A DNA stretch of 64,000 nt. It comes from Streptomyces calvus (GTDB taxonomy: Bacteria; Actinomycetota; Actinomycetes; Streptomycetales; Streptomycetaceae). Positions within the stretch are counted from its first letter, which is position 1. Every line of letters begins with the position of its first letter. Position numbers and translations under genes: made by a program. This document shows, in pieces, positions 24,158 to 32,556 of the stretch. Location: the NCBI RefSeq assembly GCF_006782915.1, contig NZ_VCNP01000045.1, forward strand, positions 111,557-175,556, in the 5' to 3' direction. The notes below the pieces were generated by a model. That model was given only the letters and a program-made list of their open reading frames with translations, did not search any database and had not been told where the DNA came from.

Positions 24158-25111
24158 TCACCCGGCCGAGAGGCCCAGTGACTCCACGGCGTTGCAGTAC
24201 GGAAGGCCCTCGATGGAGGCGTCGGTGAAGAACCGGCCGATCAGGTCCGAGGATTCCTCCCTGCGCTCGACCGTGACCAGGTGGTCGGTCTCCTTGACCG
24301 TGGTGAACAGCGCCGCGGGCATGGCCTCGGCCAGCTCGCGGCCCATCTGCGGAGTGCACAGGGTGTCGTACTCCCCCGTGAACACCAGGGAGGGGACGGC
24401 GGGGATCGGCAGGGGCCGGTAACAGCCGTGCGTCACCAGCCTCGTGTTGTGCTCGACCGCCTTCTTGATCTCGTCCGGCGTCTGGTTCATGAACTGCTGG
24501 TGGAGCAGGCGCGCCACGGCCGCGTGCCGGCGGACCTTGCCGGCGCCCGGGTTCGACATGAACAGCTGCACCAGACCGTCGGCGGCCCCTCCGATGTCAC
24601 CCCGCTCGAGCGCATGCGTCAGGCGCGGTACGGCATCGGTGTAGATCCCGGGGAGCCGAATCGCCGCACCCGCGAAGACGATGCGCCTGACGAGCCCCGG
24701 ATGCAGCTGTGCGAAGCGGAGGCCCACGACCTCACCGAAGCAGCCGCCGAACAGGTTCACCTGCGGCAGGCCGAGCTCCGTCACCATGTGCGCGACCGCT
24801 TCGGCGAGGAAATCGATGCCGTACCGGGCGGGCAGGAAGTCCGAGCTGCCGTACCCGGGAAGGTCCACGGTGATCAGCGTGCACAGCGGCGTCAGCCACT
24901 TCTCGTGCCCCTGCCAGGAGTACCGGTTCTGTGACGAGCCTCCGAGCAGCAGCAACGGCTCCGTCCGCGGAGCGCTCCGATGCACGATCCGGCACGTGTA
25001 CGCGAAGCCCTCGAAAACCAGCCGTCGCTCTTCCACCTGCTCCGGAACTGGCGGAACAGGCCCGGAGCACCCGGCGGTCGGTGGGTCCTGGGCGACGACG
25101 GCAGTGCGCAT
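24158..25111 (-). CDS. Alpha/beta hydrolase with a cysteine nucleophile
   Basis: About 317 residues from the ATG at 25111 (GGAG 6 nt before); a GTG at 25168 is the alternative. Classical alpha/beta hydrolase fold: LLLLGGSSQNRYSW oxyanion region, VDLPGYGSSDFLPA, nucleophile elbow LFGGCFGEV, acid Asp in FTGEYDTLCTP, His in ETDHLVTVE. The elbow is G-G-Cys-F-G, with codon TGC at 24740-24742, where most relatives have Ser. Dienelactone hydrolase and some thioesterases use Cys. It may therefore be a thioesterase or lactone hydrolase, but no biosynthetic partner lies nearby. Confidence 0.85.
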   Translation of the reverse strand: MRTAVVAQDPPTAGCSGPVPPVPEQVEERRLVFEGFAYTCRIVHRSAPRTEPLLLLGGSSQNRYSWQGHEKWLTPLCTLITVDLPGYGSSDFLPARYGIDFLAEAVAHMVTELGLPQVNLFGGCFGEVVGLRFAQLHPGLVRRIVFAGAAIRLPGIYTDAVPRLTHALERGDIGGAADGLVQLFMSNPGAGKVRRHAAVARLLHQQFMNQTPDEIKKAVEHNTRLVTHGCYRPLPIPAVPSLVFTGEYDTLCTPQMGRELAEAMPAALFTTVKETDHLVTVERREESSDLIGRFFTDASIEGLPYCNAVESLGLSAG

Positions 25112-25367
25112 GAGCGGCTCCGGAGGGGCGGAACGACGGCGAACCGTTCCATGATTACCAGGAACCACACGGTTCAGACGTAATCACTCAATTGTGGGCG
25201 ATCCGACTCCGCGGTAGGGACAGGGGGATGCGGGCGCACATCCACGGACGCCACCGCACACCGTCCCGTCCGTCGCACGTACGGGCGCATCGGCGGCAAG
25301 GCCCGGCGCGGCGGGCCCTCGATGCGCTACAACGAGGCAGAGCCAAGTGGCCTGACGGGGACGGGAG

Positions 25368-25787
25368 ATGAGGGCTGACGTGACGGTGTATCTGGCCGAG
25401 GACGATCCGCGTTGGGCCGAGCACTCCGACGGTGAGGGGCACCACGACGCGCCTCAGTGGCGCCCGGAGGACGTGGAACGCGCCGCGGTGTTCCTGGCCG
25501 GCATCGCGCCGCAGGCCCGGCAGGTGCTCGAGTACCTGCTCCGCAGCCCCGGCCGGACGGTCCACTGCACGGAACTGGTGGACGAGGTCCTGGGCGGGCA
25601 GGGGGCCGGCGACCCGGCGCGGCGTGTGGCGGGCGTGCTGTCCGGCATGAGCAAGGAGCGCGCGCACAGCGGGCGGCGCTATCCGTTCCACTGGTGGGAG
25701 GCCCCCGAGGGCGGCACCGGCGCGACCTACGCGGTCCGCCCCTCGGTGGCGGCGGTCTTCCTGGCCGCCCGGCTCACCGACGACTGA
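25368..25787 (+). CDS. Conserved-type small protein of unknown function
   Basis: 139 residues, cytoplasmic. The centre (residues ~38-95: ERAAVFLAGIAPQARQVLEYLLRSPGRTVHCTELVDEVLG) reads like a winged-helix module, followed by the aromatic HWWEAPEGG segment. The first 30 residues are acidic and His-rich. It sits just upstream of the TIR-beta-helix gene, but an imperfect hairpin separates them. No named family recognised with confidence; a DNA-binding or regulatory role is possible. Confidence 0.7.
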   Translation: MRADVTVYLAEDDPRWAEHSDGEGHHDAPQWRPEDVERAAVFLAGIAPQARQVLEYLLRSPGRTVHCTELVDEVLGGQGAGDPARRVAGVLSGMSKERAHSGRRYPFHWWEAPEGGTGATYAVRPSVAAVFLAARLTDD

Positions 25788-25817
25788 CCGGCCTACGGTC
25801 GGACGATTTTCCTGCCT

Positions 25818-25843
25818 GCGCCTTGCGGAGCCCCGTAAGGCGC
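25818..25843 (+). terminator. Hairpin between the small gene and the TIR gene
   Basis: GCGCCTTGCGG pairs with CCGTAAGGCGC (one mismatch, 4-nt loop), 31 bp after the stop of the upstream gene. Probable terminator, so the TIR gene likely has its own promoter. Confidence 0.5.
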
Positions 25844-25979
25844 CACACGGCGGGGACAGTTGGTGGGACCGCGGTACCGCGCTGCCGCACATCGCCTGGC
25901 GATCCCGCCCCGCGAAGACCGGACACGTCACGACCGGCTCTGTGTCAGTATGTGCGCGTTACGGCGGGGGAGGGGTGTC

Positions 25980-27548
25980 GTGTCCGGTCAGCCTGCGGCG
26001 TTCATGAGCTACGTCCGGTTCAACGATCAGCATGACGACGGTCTGCTCAGTCAGTTCAGGGAACGGCTCGGTGCCGAGGTGCGGGCGCAGACGGGCGAGG
26101 AGTTCGCGATCTTCCAGGATCGCAACGATGTCGCCTGGGGCCAGAACTGGCAGCAGCGCATCGACGAAGCGCTGGATGCGGTGACGCTGTTGCTGGTCAT
26201 CGTCACGCCGAGTCTGTTCCGCAGCCCCGCCTGCCGGTCGGAGGTGGCACGGTTCCTGGAGCGGGAGCAGGAGCTGGGCCGTACGGACCTGATCCTGCCG
26301 GTGTACTACATCAGCGCACAGGAGCTGGACGATCCGGAGCTGCGCGCATCCGACGAGATGGCCCGGGTGCTGCACTCGCGCCAGTACGCCGACTGGCGCG
26401 AGCTGCGGTTCGAGCCGTTCACCTCGCCAGTGGTCCGCAAGGCCACCGCGCAGCTGGCGTCACGCATGCGGGACACGTTCTGGAAGCCGCCCTCCGCCCT
26501 CCGGATGCCCACCGCCCGCCGCACGGATGCCCATGAAGAAGAGCCCAGGGCTGCGGAACGGATGGGCGAGGGGGCCAGGAGGAGCACGGCCAAGTCCGAA
26601 CCGCCGACCCATGTCGTCGACCCCTACCACCGGGGAGACTTCACGACCATCGGCACGGCGATCAAGGCGGCGCAACCAGGCGACCGGATCCTGGTCCGGC
26701 CGGGCCTCTACGAGGAGGGCCTGGTGATCGACAAACCGCTGGAGGTGCTCGGTGACGGCCCGGCCGCCGACATCCAGATCCGCGCCGTCGACGCCGACGC
26801 TCTGCTGTTCCAAGCCAGCATCGGCCGGGTCACCAACCTGACCCTGTGCCAGACGGGGGAGGACTGGTTCGGCGTGGACATCACCCAGGGGCGGCTGGAG
26901 CTCGAAGGCTGCGACATCAGCAGTCGGGGGCTCTCGTGCGTCGCCATCCGCAACGGAGCCGATCCGCGCCTGCGCCGCAACCGGATCCACGACGGCAAGG
27001 AGTCCGGCGTCTACGTCTACGCCAGCGGTCTGGGGACGCTGGAGGACAACGAGATCACCTGCAACACCGGGGTGGGCGTGGTGATCAGCGAGGGCGGCAA
27101 CCCCACTCTGCGCCGCAACCAGATTCACGACAACAAGGAGTCCGGCGTCCTCGTCTACGACAGCGGTCTGGGGACGCTGGAGGACAACGACATCACCGGC
27201 AACACCCTGCAGGGCGTGGCGATCAGCGAGGGCGGCAACCCCACTCTGCGCCGCAACCGGATCCACGACAACAAGCAGGCCGGCGTCTTCGTCCATGACA
27301 GTGGTCTGGGGACGCTGGAGGACAACGACATCACCGACAACAGCAAGGCTGGTGTGGTGATCGCGACGAGCGGCAAGTCGAACGTCCGCGCCAACCGGAT
27401 CAAGGGCAACGGGTATGAGGCGATATGGATATATGAGGGGGGTGGTGGTGTGGTCGAGCACAATGATCTGAGAGGCAACGCCATGGGCGCGTGGGACCTC
27501 GCAGCGGACTGCAAGGACAATGTGTTCCGCGCCCATAACAAGGAGTGA
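25980..27548 (+). CDS. TIR domain fused to a parallel beta-helix domain
   Basis: 522 residues from the GTG at 25980, which follows GGGGGAGGGG; the frame's earlier ATG is not supported. Residues ~5-150 form a TIR domain: PAAFMSYVRFNDQ, FAIFQDRNDVAWGQNWQQRIDEAL, LLLVIVTPSLFRSPACRSEV. The putative catalytic Glu is residue 88, where NAD-cleaving TIRs carry it. A charged linker (~150-210) leads to a right-handed beta-helix of the DUF1565/NosD type. Its 46-residue double coils (NPTLRRNRIHDNKESGV, GLGTLEDNDITGN) repeat with an exact 138-bp period. No signal peptide, so cytoplasmic. Prokaryotic TIR proteins often act in phage defence by depleting NAD; the helix could be the sensor. That role is inference. 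Confidence 0.88.
   Translation: MSGQPAAFMSYVRFNDQHDDGLLSQFRERLGAEVRAQTGEEFAIFQDRNDVAWGQNWQQRIDEALDAVTLLLVIVTPSLFRSPACRSEVARFLEREQELGRTDLILPVYYISAQELDDPELRASDEMARVLHSRQYADWRELRFEPFTSPVVRKATAQLASRMRDTFWKPPSALRMPTARRTDAHEEEPRAAERMGEGARRSTAKSEPPTHVVDPYHRGDFTTIGTAIKAAQPGDRILVRPGLYEEGLVIDKPLEVLGDGPAADIQIRAVDADALLFQASIGRVTNLTLCQTGEDWFGVDITQGRLELEGCDISSRGLSCVAIRNGADPRLRRNRIHDGKESGVYVYASGLGTLEDNEITCNTGVGVVISEGGNPTLRRNQIHDNKESGVLVYDSGLGTLEDNDITGNTLQGVAISEGGNPTLRRNRIHDNKQAGVFVHDSGLGTLEDNDITDNSKAGVVIATSGKSNVRANRIKGNGYEAIWIYEGGGGVVEHNDLRGNAMGAWDLAADCKDNVFRAHNKE
27027..27440 (+). repeat. 138-bp in-frame repeats in the beta-helix region
   Basis: The same string beginning GGTCTGGGGACGCTGGAGG occurs at 27027, 27165 and 27303, spacing exactly 138 bp (46 codons). 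DNA identity between units is very high, including third positions, which suggests recent expansion or ongoing homogenisation. Confidence 0.85.
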
Positions 27549-27675
27549 AGGCGACGCGCGGCCTGTGCGGCGCGCTTCTCGCGGCGCCGCGGCTGCCGTC
27601 CTGCGCCTGGACCTGTGCGGGCGACGCCTCGCCGGCGCCTTGCCGCCCTGTCCCGGCCCGCGGGCCTGTTGCCTG

Positions 27676-28152
27676 TCAGCTGTCGCAGCCGGTGCCGTCG
27701 CCGTCACGGTCCAGATGGGAGCCGTACCCGGGTTCGCCGCGGTGCACGGGTGCGGCACCGGCGGCGCGGGCGGCGTCGCAGTTCCGGTAGTAGACGCTGC
27801 CGCCGCCGCTGCTGTCGTCATCGCCGCCGCCGTACCCGCCGCCGGATCCGCTGACGGGTTCTTCGGTGACGGTCTTCGTCACCTCCACCTCCACCTCGAC
27901 GGTCTCGGTGACGGTGGGGGCGGGCTCGGGCTCGGTGGTGGGGGTCGCCGTGACGGTCGCGGTGACCGTCGCGGACGGGGCCGCCTTGGCCGCGGCAGGC
28001 TTCGCATCGTTCTGCGGCTGGGAGTCGCCGGAGCCGGCTCCGACACCTATGAGGAACGCGAAGGCGAGCGCAGGCAGCACGTACCGCTTGCGCGCCCACT
28101 TGGGGGCGGGGCGGCCAGGGGCAGGGGGTGCGGGCGTGAAGGGGTTGGTCAT
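27676..28152 (-). CDS. Excalibur calcium-binding domain protein
   Basis: About 158 residues from the ATG at 28152 (GGGAAG before it). Short cytoplasmic Pro-rich start, one membrane segment or uncleaved signal (YVLPALAFAFLIGVGAG), an Ala/Pro/Thr/Val-rich linker with repeated VTxTVT and VEVEVEV stretches, a Gly/Ser/Asp-rich spacer, and a C-terminal Excalibur domain. The domain shows YYRNCDAARAAGAAPVHRGEPGY and the calcium loop DRDGDGTGCDS, with two conserved Cys. Exposed at the cell surface. The ligand is probably calcium by family analogy. Confidence 0.87.
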   Translation of the reverse strand: MTNPFTPAPPAPGRPAPKWARKRYVLPALAFAFLIGVGAGSGDSQPQNDAKPAAAKAAPSATVTATVTATPTTEPEPAPTVTETVEVEVEVTKTVTEEPVSGSGGGYGGGDDDSSGGGSVYYRNCDAARAAGAAPVHRGEPGYGSHLDRDGDGTGCDS

Positions 28153-28510
28153 TGACTTCCCGTCAGATGGGTGCGGATGGGCTGACGGTAGCGGTCGAGT
28201 GAAGGAAATGTGAAACCGTAACATCTGTTTTGATCATGGAATGGTTGTGGTGATTCCACCCCTCGGGTGACATGCCTGCAGTTCAGGCCGGAAGGGGGTG
28301 GGGGCCGGCGTCGCCGGGACGTGCCGAAAATCGTGTTGCGCGGGGTGCCCGCGCGCCGGCCTGGCGGAGGAGTGGGGTGCTCCGGGCGGCGGCCGGGAGA
28401 CCTGCGGTCCGGCGAGTGACGCGGTCGTTGCCGCCGGTGCTGCCGTCGGAGATACCGAAACGCCCTGGAGAGGAGACCCCCTCTGGGGTGTTCTTGCTGG
28501 CAGGAGGTGG
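28153..28510. other. Intergenic stretch between the Excalibur gene and the tRNA
   Basis: 358 bp. The part next to the Excalibur start (28190-28260) is unusually AT-rich for this genome and probably holds its promoter. The rest is GC-rich without a convincing gene, repeat or hairpin. Confidence 0.4.
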
Positions 28511-28583
28511 CGCCCCCGGCAGGACTCGAACCTGCGGCCAAGCGCTTAGAAGGCGCCTGCTCTATCCACTGAGCTACGGGGGC
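28511..28583 (-). tRNA. tRNA-Arg (anticodon TCT)
   Basis: Read on the minus strand the 73-nt sequence folds as a full cloverleaf: acceptor GCCCCCG/CGGGGGC, D-arm GCTC..GAGC, anticodon stem GGCGC/GCGCT with loop CTTCTAA (anticodon TCT, reading AGA), T-arm GCAGG TTCGAGT CCTGC, discriminator G. CCA is not encoded. No integrated element is attached to its 3' end. Confidence 0.95.
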
Positions 28584-28905
28584 CGGGTGTGGTGGCCTCT
28601 GTCGTGGTGCCCGGGACCGGGCTGTTCCACGACCGTGCCGGAGACAAGGATAGGGCTCCCGCATCCTTGTCCCTGCGTGCCTCGCCTCCGTGGCTCTATG
28701 TGGAGGTTCGGTGAAGCGGTCCTGATAATCGCAGGCAGGTACGAATCGTGCACCGCTTTTGGCCTCTCGCGCATCGGGTGTTGTGTACTCGTTATGCCTG
28801 GACTGTGCCCGTGTCTCAGTCATCCCTTCCGTCCGATGTGTTCTGTCGGCGCGCAGACATGCTCATATGCTTCAGAATTCCCCTAAAATTGGGCATTCTT
28901 CGCAT
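28584..28905. other. Intergenic stretch between tRNA-Arg and the dynamin-like genes
   Basis: 322 bp, less GC-rich than its surroundings. It contains a perfect 9-bp hairpin GACAAGGAT/ATCCTTGTC at 28643-28671. TAAAAT at 28884-28889 is a candidate -10 for the rightward GTPase operon and would give a very short leader. No coding sequence seen. Confidence 0.4.
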
Positions 28906-28908
28906 GTG

Positions 28909-30516
28909 GTGACCTTGGACGTACGGCCTCAGCTGCTCGACGCACTCTCCGCCCTGCGCGACCGTGTCGCCGCCGCACGCTTTCCGCTGCCTCTCGCGGG
29001 TGCCGCACGCGCGCGTGCCAACCGCGACGAACTGCTCGCCCAGCTCGACGACTATCTGGTGCCCCGGCTGAAGGACCCCGAGGCGCCCCTGTTGGCCGTC
29101 GTCGGAGGCTCCACCGGAGCCGGGAAGTCCACCCTGGTGAACTCCCTGGTGGGCCGGCGGGTCAGTGAGGCCGGTGTGCTGCGGCCGACGACACGGACGC
29201 CGGTGCTCGTCTGCCATCCGGAGGACCACCACTGGTTCAGCGGAATGCGGGTGCTGCCCGACCTCACGCGCGTATGGGTGCCGCACCACCAGGACCCGGC
29301 GGACGACCTGCTGCTGCCGGGCGAGAACCCCGCGCGGGTGCTGCGCATCGAGACCGCCGACACCCTGCCGCCCGGCCTCGCCCTCCTCGACGCACCCGAC
29401 ATCGACTCCCTGGTGTCCGACAACCGGGTCCTCGCCGCCGAACTCATCAGCGCCGCGGACATCTGGGTCATGGTCACCACCGCCGCCCGGTACGCCGACG
29501 CCGTGCCCTGGCACATGCTGCGCACCGCCAAGGAGTACGACGTCACCCTGGTGACCGTCCTGGACCGCGTGCCCCACCAGGTCGTCTCCGAGGTGTCACG
29601 GCAGTACGGGGCCCTGCTGACCAAGGCCGGACTCGGCCACGTACCGCGCTTCACCGTGCCGGAGCTGCCCGAGTCGGCGTGGGGCGGCGGGCTGCTGCCC
29701 GCCACCGCCGTGGCCGCGCTGCGGACCTGGCTCGTCCACCAGACGCTGGATCCCGCCGCCCGGCAGCACGTGATGTCCCGCACCGCCCACGGCGTCCTCG
29801 ACTCCCTCAACGCCCGCATGCCGGAACTGGCCGGTGCCGCCGCCGCCCAGTACGCCGCCGCCCTGCGGCTCACCACCGCCGTCGAAGGGGCCTACGACAG
29901 CGAACACGCGCGGGTGCGCGGCCGGCTCCAGGCGGGCGCCGTGCTCGCCGGGGACGCGCTCAAACGGTGGCGCGCCTTCCCCCTGGACTGCACCCCGGGC
30001 GAACTCCTCGACACCCTCGTGGAGAGCCTCGGCGCGCTGCTGCTGTGCGCCGTGGCCGCCGCCGACGAACGCGTCGACGACGCCTGGCGGCGCGAACCCG
30101 CCTCGCAGGCCCCCGAGCTCACCCGGCCCGACCCGGCACCGGAGAGCCCCGAGCACCGCATCGGGCTGGCCGTACGGCGCTGGCGGCGCGAACTCGAGGA
30201 GTACGCCGAGGACGAGGTGCGCGAACTGGAACGCGGCGCCGCACCGGACGCCGAACTGGTGGCCGCGCTGGTCGCCACGGCCCTGCTGGGCGGCCGGCGG
30301 GCCCGCACCGCCGGTGAGGGGCTCGCCGAGCGGATCGGCGCGCACGGCGCGCTGCGGCTGCGGGACCGCGGCGGCCGGCTGCTCCTGGACGTCGTGGACC
30401 GGGTCATGCACGCCGAACGCGAGCGCCGGCTCGCCCCGCTCGACGCCCTCGAGGTGCACGCGGAGCCCCAGGCGGAACTCATCGCCGCGTTGTCCGTACT
30501 GCAGAAGGAGAGGTGA
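28909..30516 (+). CDS. Dynamin-like GTPase
   Basis: About 535 residues of the dynamin-like/P-loop GTPase class. G1 GGSTGAGKST (residues ~65-74), G2-like RPTTRTPV, G3 LLDAPDIDS, G4-like TVLDRVPHQ. A long helical C-terminal part follows, with several arginine-rich segments and no clear membrane span. Start: adjacent GTGs at 28906 and 28909 lie just after the TAAAAT element; an upstream ATG at 28867 would be in front of that promoter. Two bases separate it from the next GTPase. The pair lies beside ssbB and resembles the Streptomyces DynA/DynB proteins that stabilise FtsZ rings in sporulation septa. That identification is likely but unverified. Confidence 0.82.
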   Translation: MTLDVRPQLLDALSALRDRVAAARFPLPLAGAARARANRDELLAQLDDYLVPRLKDPEAPLLAVVGGSTGAGKSTLVNSLVGRRVSEAGVLRPTTRTPVLVCHPEDHHWFSGMRVLPDLTRVWVPHHQDPADDLLLPGENPARVLRIETADTLPPGLALLDAPDIDSLVSDNRVLAAELISAADIWVMVTTAARYADAVPWHMLRTAKEYDVTLVTVLDRVPHQVVSEVSRQYGALLTKAGLGHVPRFTVPELPESAWGGGLLPATAVAALRTWLVHQTLDPAARQHVMSRTAHGVLDSLNARMPELAGAAAAQYAAALRLTTAVEGAYDSEHARVRGRLQAGAVLAGDALKRWRAFPLDCTPGELLDTLVESLGALLLCAVAAADERVDDAWRREPASQAPELTRPDPAPESPEHRIGLAVRRWRRELEEYAEDEVRELERGAAPDAELVAALVATALLGGRRARTAGEGLAERIGAHGALRLRDRGGRLLLDVVDRVMHAERERRLAPLDALEVHAEPQAELIAALSVLQKER

Positions 30517-30519
30517 CCG

Positions 30520-32325
30520 GTGACCGCCGTCACTGACCAGGACCACACCGAGCACCCCGAGAACTCCCCGGACCGAACCGACCCCGATGCCGGCGACGCC
30601 TCCGCACGCGCCGACGCCGGCGAGCCCTGGGACGACGGGCTGATCGCGCGGCGCGTCAACGGCACCGCAGGGGAGGAGCAGCGCGCGGCCACCGAGCCCC
30701 GGGCCTCCACACCGCAGACGGTGACCCCCCTCGTGTACGACCCGCAGCTGGGGTCGCGGCTCGACGCGCTGCGCGAGCTGGTGGGGCTCTCCCGGGCCCG
30801 CCTCGACAGCCGGACCCTGGCGGGCGCGGGCCGGGTCCTCGACGAGTCCGCCGCGCGGCGCAGGCTCTCCGGGCAGCACACCGTGGTCGCCATCGCGGGC
30901 GCCACCGGAAGCGGCAAGTCGCAGCTGTTCAACGCGCTGGCCGGGGTGCCCATCTCGGAGACCGGCGTACGGCGGCCGACGACCGCGGCGCCCATCGCGT
31001 GCAGCTGGAGCGACGGCGCGGCCGCCCTCATCGAACGCCTCGGCATCCCGCCTAGGCTCAGACGGCGGCCCCTGCAGGCCACGACCGACGCGGACGAGCG
31101 GCTGCGCGGGCTGGTCCTGGTCGACCTGCCCGACCACGACTCGGCGGCCGTGCAGCACCGGGAGCAGGTGGACCGCGTGCTGGGGCTGGTCGACGCCGTC
31201 ATCTGGGTCGTCGACCCCGAGAAGTACGCCGACGCCATGCTGCACGAGCGCTACCTGCGGCCCATGGCGGCCCACGCGGAGGTCACGTTCGTCGTCCTCA
31301 ACCAGGTCGACCGGCTGCCCGGTGAGGCCGCCGAGCAGGTCCTGGACGATCTGCGGCGGCTGCTCGACGAGGACGGCATCGTCCTCGGCGAGTACGGCGA
31401 ACCCGGCGCGACCGTGCTCGCGCTGTCCGCGCTCACCGGCGACGGCGTCGGTGAACTGCGCGAGGCGCTCGGCCGGTTCGTCGCCGAGCGCGGCGCACCG
31501 GCCCGACGGATCTCCGCGGACGTGGACATCGCGGCGGCCCGGCTGTGGCCCGTGTACGCCACCCGGCGGCGCACCGGGCTGAGCGAGGAGGCACGCGAGG
31601 AGTTCTCGGACCGGCTCGCGGACGCCGTGGGCGCGACGGCGGCCGGCGAGGCGGCCGAACGCGCGTGGCTGCGCAACGCCAACCGCGCCTGCGGCACGCC
31701 CTGGCTGCGGCTGTGGCGCTGGTGCCGGGAGCGGAACGAGCCGTCCACCGGCCGGGTCGCGCTGCGCGGACAGCCGGACGAGGAGGCCACGGCCCGGCAG
31801 CGCGTCGAGCAGGCGGTGCGCACGGTGGCCGAGCGGGCCTCGGCCGGGCTGCCCGCGCCGTGGGCGCAGGCGGTGCGGGAGGCGGCCGTGCGCGGCTCCC
31901 AGGGGCTGCCGGAGGCACTGGACGAACTGGCCGTACGCGCGGGGCTGCCGCCGGGCCGGCCGCCGCGGCCCGGGTGGTGGCCCGTGGCGGTGCTCGCCCA
32001 GGCGTCGATGACGATCCTTCAGTTCGTGGGCGGACTGTGGCTGCTGGGGCAGATCATCGGGGTCATGGCGCCGAACCTCGGGGTGCCGGTGCTGCTGATG
32101 TCGATCGGCATCGTGGGCGGCCCGCTCATCGAGTGGAGCTGCCGCATGGCGGCGCGCGGGCCCGCCCGGAGGTACGGACTGGAGGCGGAGAGACGGCTGC
32201 GGGAGGCGGCCTCGGGCTGCGGCCGGGCACGCGTACTGGACCCGGTGGCGGCGGAACTGCTGCGGTACCGGGAGGTGCGCGAGCAGTACGGGCGGGTCGT
32301 GGGCGTGGGAAGCGGCGGCAGGTGA
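30520..32325 (+). CDS. YfjP/Era-type GTPase with membrane anchor (dynamin-like partner)
   Basis: 601 residues. After an acidic disordered start (~1-60) comes a GTPase domain: G1 IAGATGSGKSQ, RRPTTAAPI, G3 LVDLPDHDS, G4 VVLNQVDRL, G5-like ALSALTGDG. A helical region follows, then two membrane segments near the C-terminus (ILQFVGGLWLLGQIIGVMA and VPVLLMSIGIVGGPLIEW) and a basic tail. GTG start at 30520, just after the previous stop. In the reported DynA/DynB system the DynB partner has two membrane spans, which fits this protein. Expected role: membrane-associated GTPase at sporulation septa. Confidence 0.82.
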   Translation: MTAVTDQDHTEHPENSPDRTDPDAGDASARADAGEPWDDGLIARRVNGTAGEEQRAATEPRASTPQTVTPLVYDPQLGSRLDALRELVGLSRARLDSRTLAGAGRVLDESAARRRLSGQHTVVAIAGATGSGKSQLFNALAGVPISETGVRRPTTAAPIACSWSDGAAALIERLGIPPRLRRRPLQATTDADERLRGLVLVDLPDHDSAAVQHREQVDRVLGLVDAVIWVVDPEKYADAMLHERYLRPMAAHAEVTFVVLNQVDRLPGEAAEQVLDDLRRLLDEDGIVLGEYGEPGATVLALSALTGDGVGELREALGRFVAERGAPARRISADVDIAAARLWPVYATRRRTGLSEEAREEFSDRLADAVGATAAGEAAERAWLRNANRACGTPWLRLWRWCRERNEPSTGRVALRGQPDEEATARQRVEQAVRTVAERASAGLPAPWAQAVREAAVRGSQGLPEALDELAVRAGLPPGRPPRPGWWPVAVLAQASMTILQFVGGLWLLGQIIGVMAPNLGVPVLLMSIGIVGGPLIEWSCRMAARGPARRYGLEAERRLREAASGCGRARVLDPVAAELLRYREVREQYGRVVGVGSGGR

Positions 32326-32366
32326 CGCGCCGGCACACGGCGGACGGACTCGTTCGGGTGGCGGGG

Positions 32367-32393
32367 TTGTCCACAGGCCGGCGCTGATCCACA
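32367..32393. promoter_or_regulatory. Two DnaA-box-like sites upstream of ssbB
   Basis: TTGTCCACA at 32367-32375 is the consensus DnaA box of Streptomyces (TTGTCCACA), and TGATCCACA at 32385-32393 differs from it at two positions. Both have the same orientation, 18 bp apart, about 165-190 bp before the ssbB start. They may link ssbB or the GTPase transcript to DnaA; only the motif is seen here. Confidence 0.5.
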
Positions 32394-32556
32394 GTCCGCG
32401 GCGGGCCCGGCCCGGCGGAGGCAGTCTGGCTGCACGGCGATCGCGGGACGGCCCGCGGTCACCGCGCCAGACGGCAGCCGTACGGGACGGGCCCGTACGC
32501 GTGTCCGCCCGGCGCCGGCGTGAGGGCCGGCGGGCCGGGTGAGGGAGGGAAGCGCG

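Noticed and set aside
28511..28583. tRNA-Arg as attachment site of an integrated element
   Set aside because: No integrase, no repeated 3' tRNA end and ordinary chromosomal genes on both sides.
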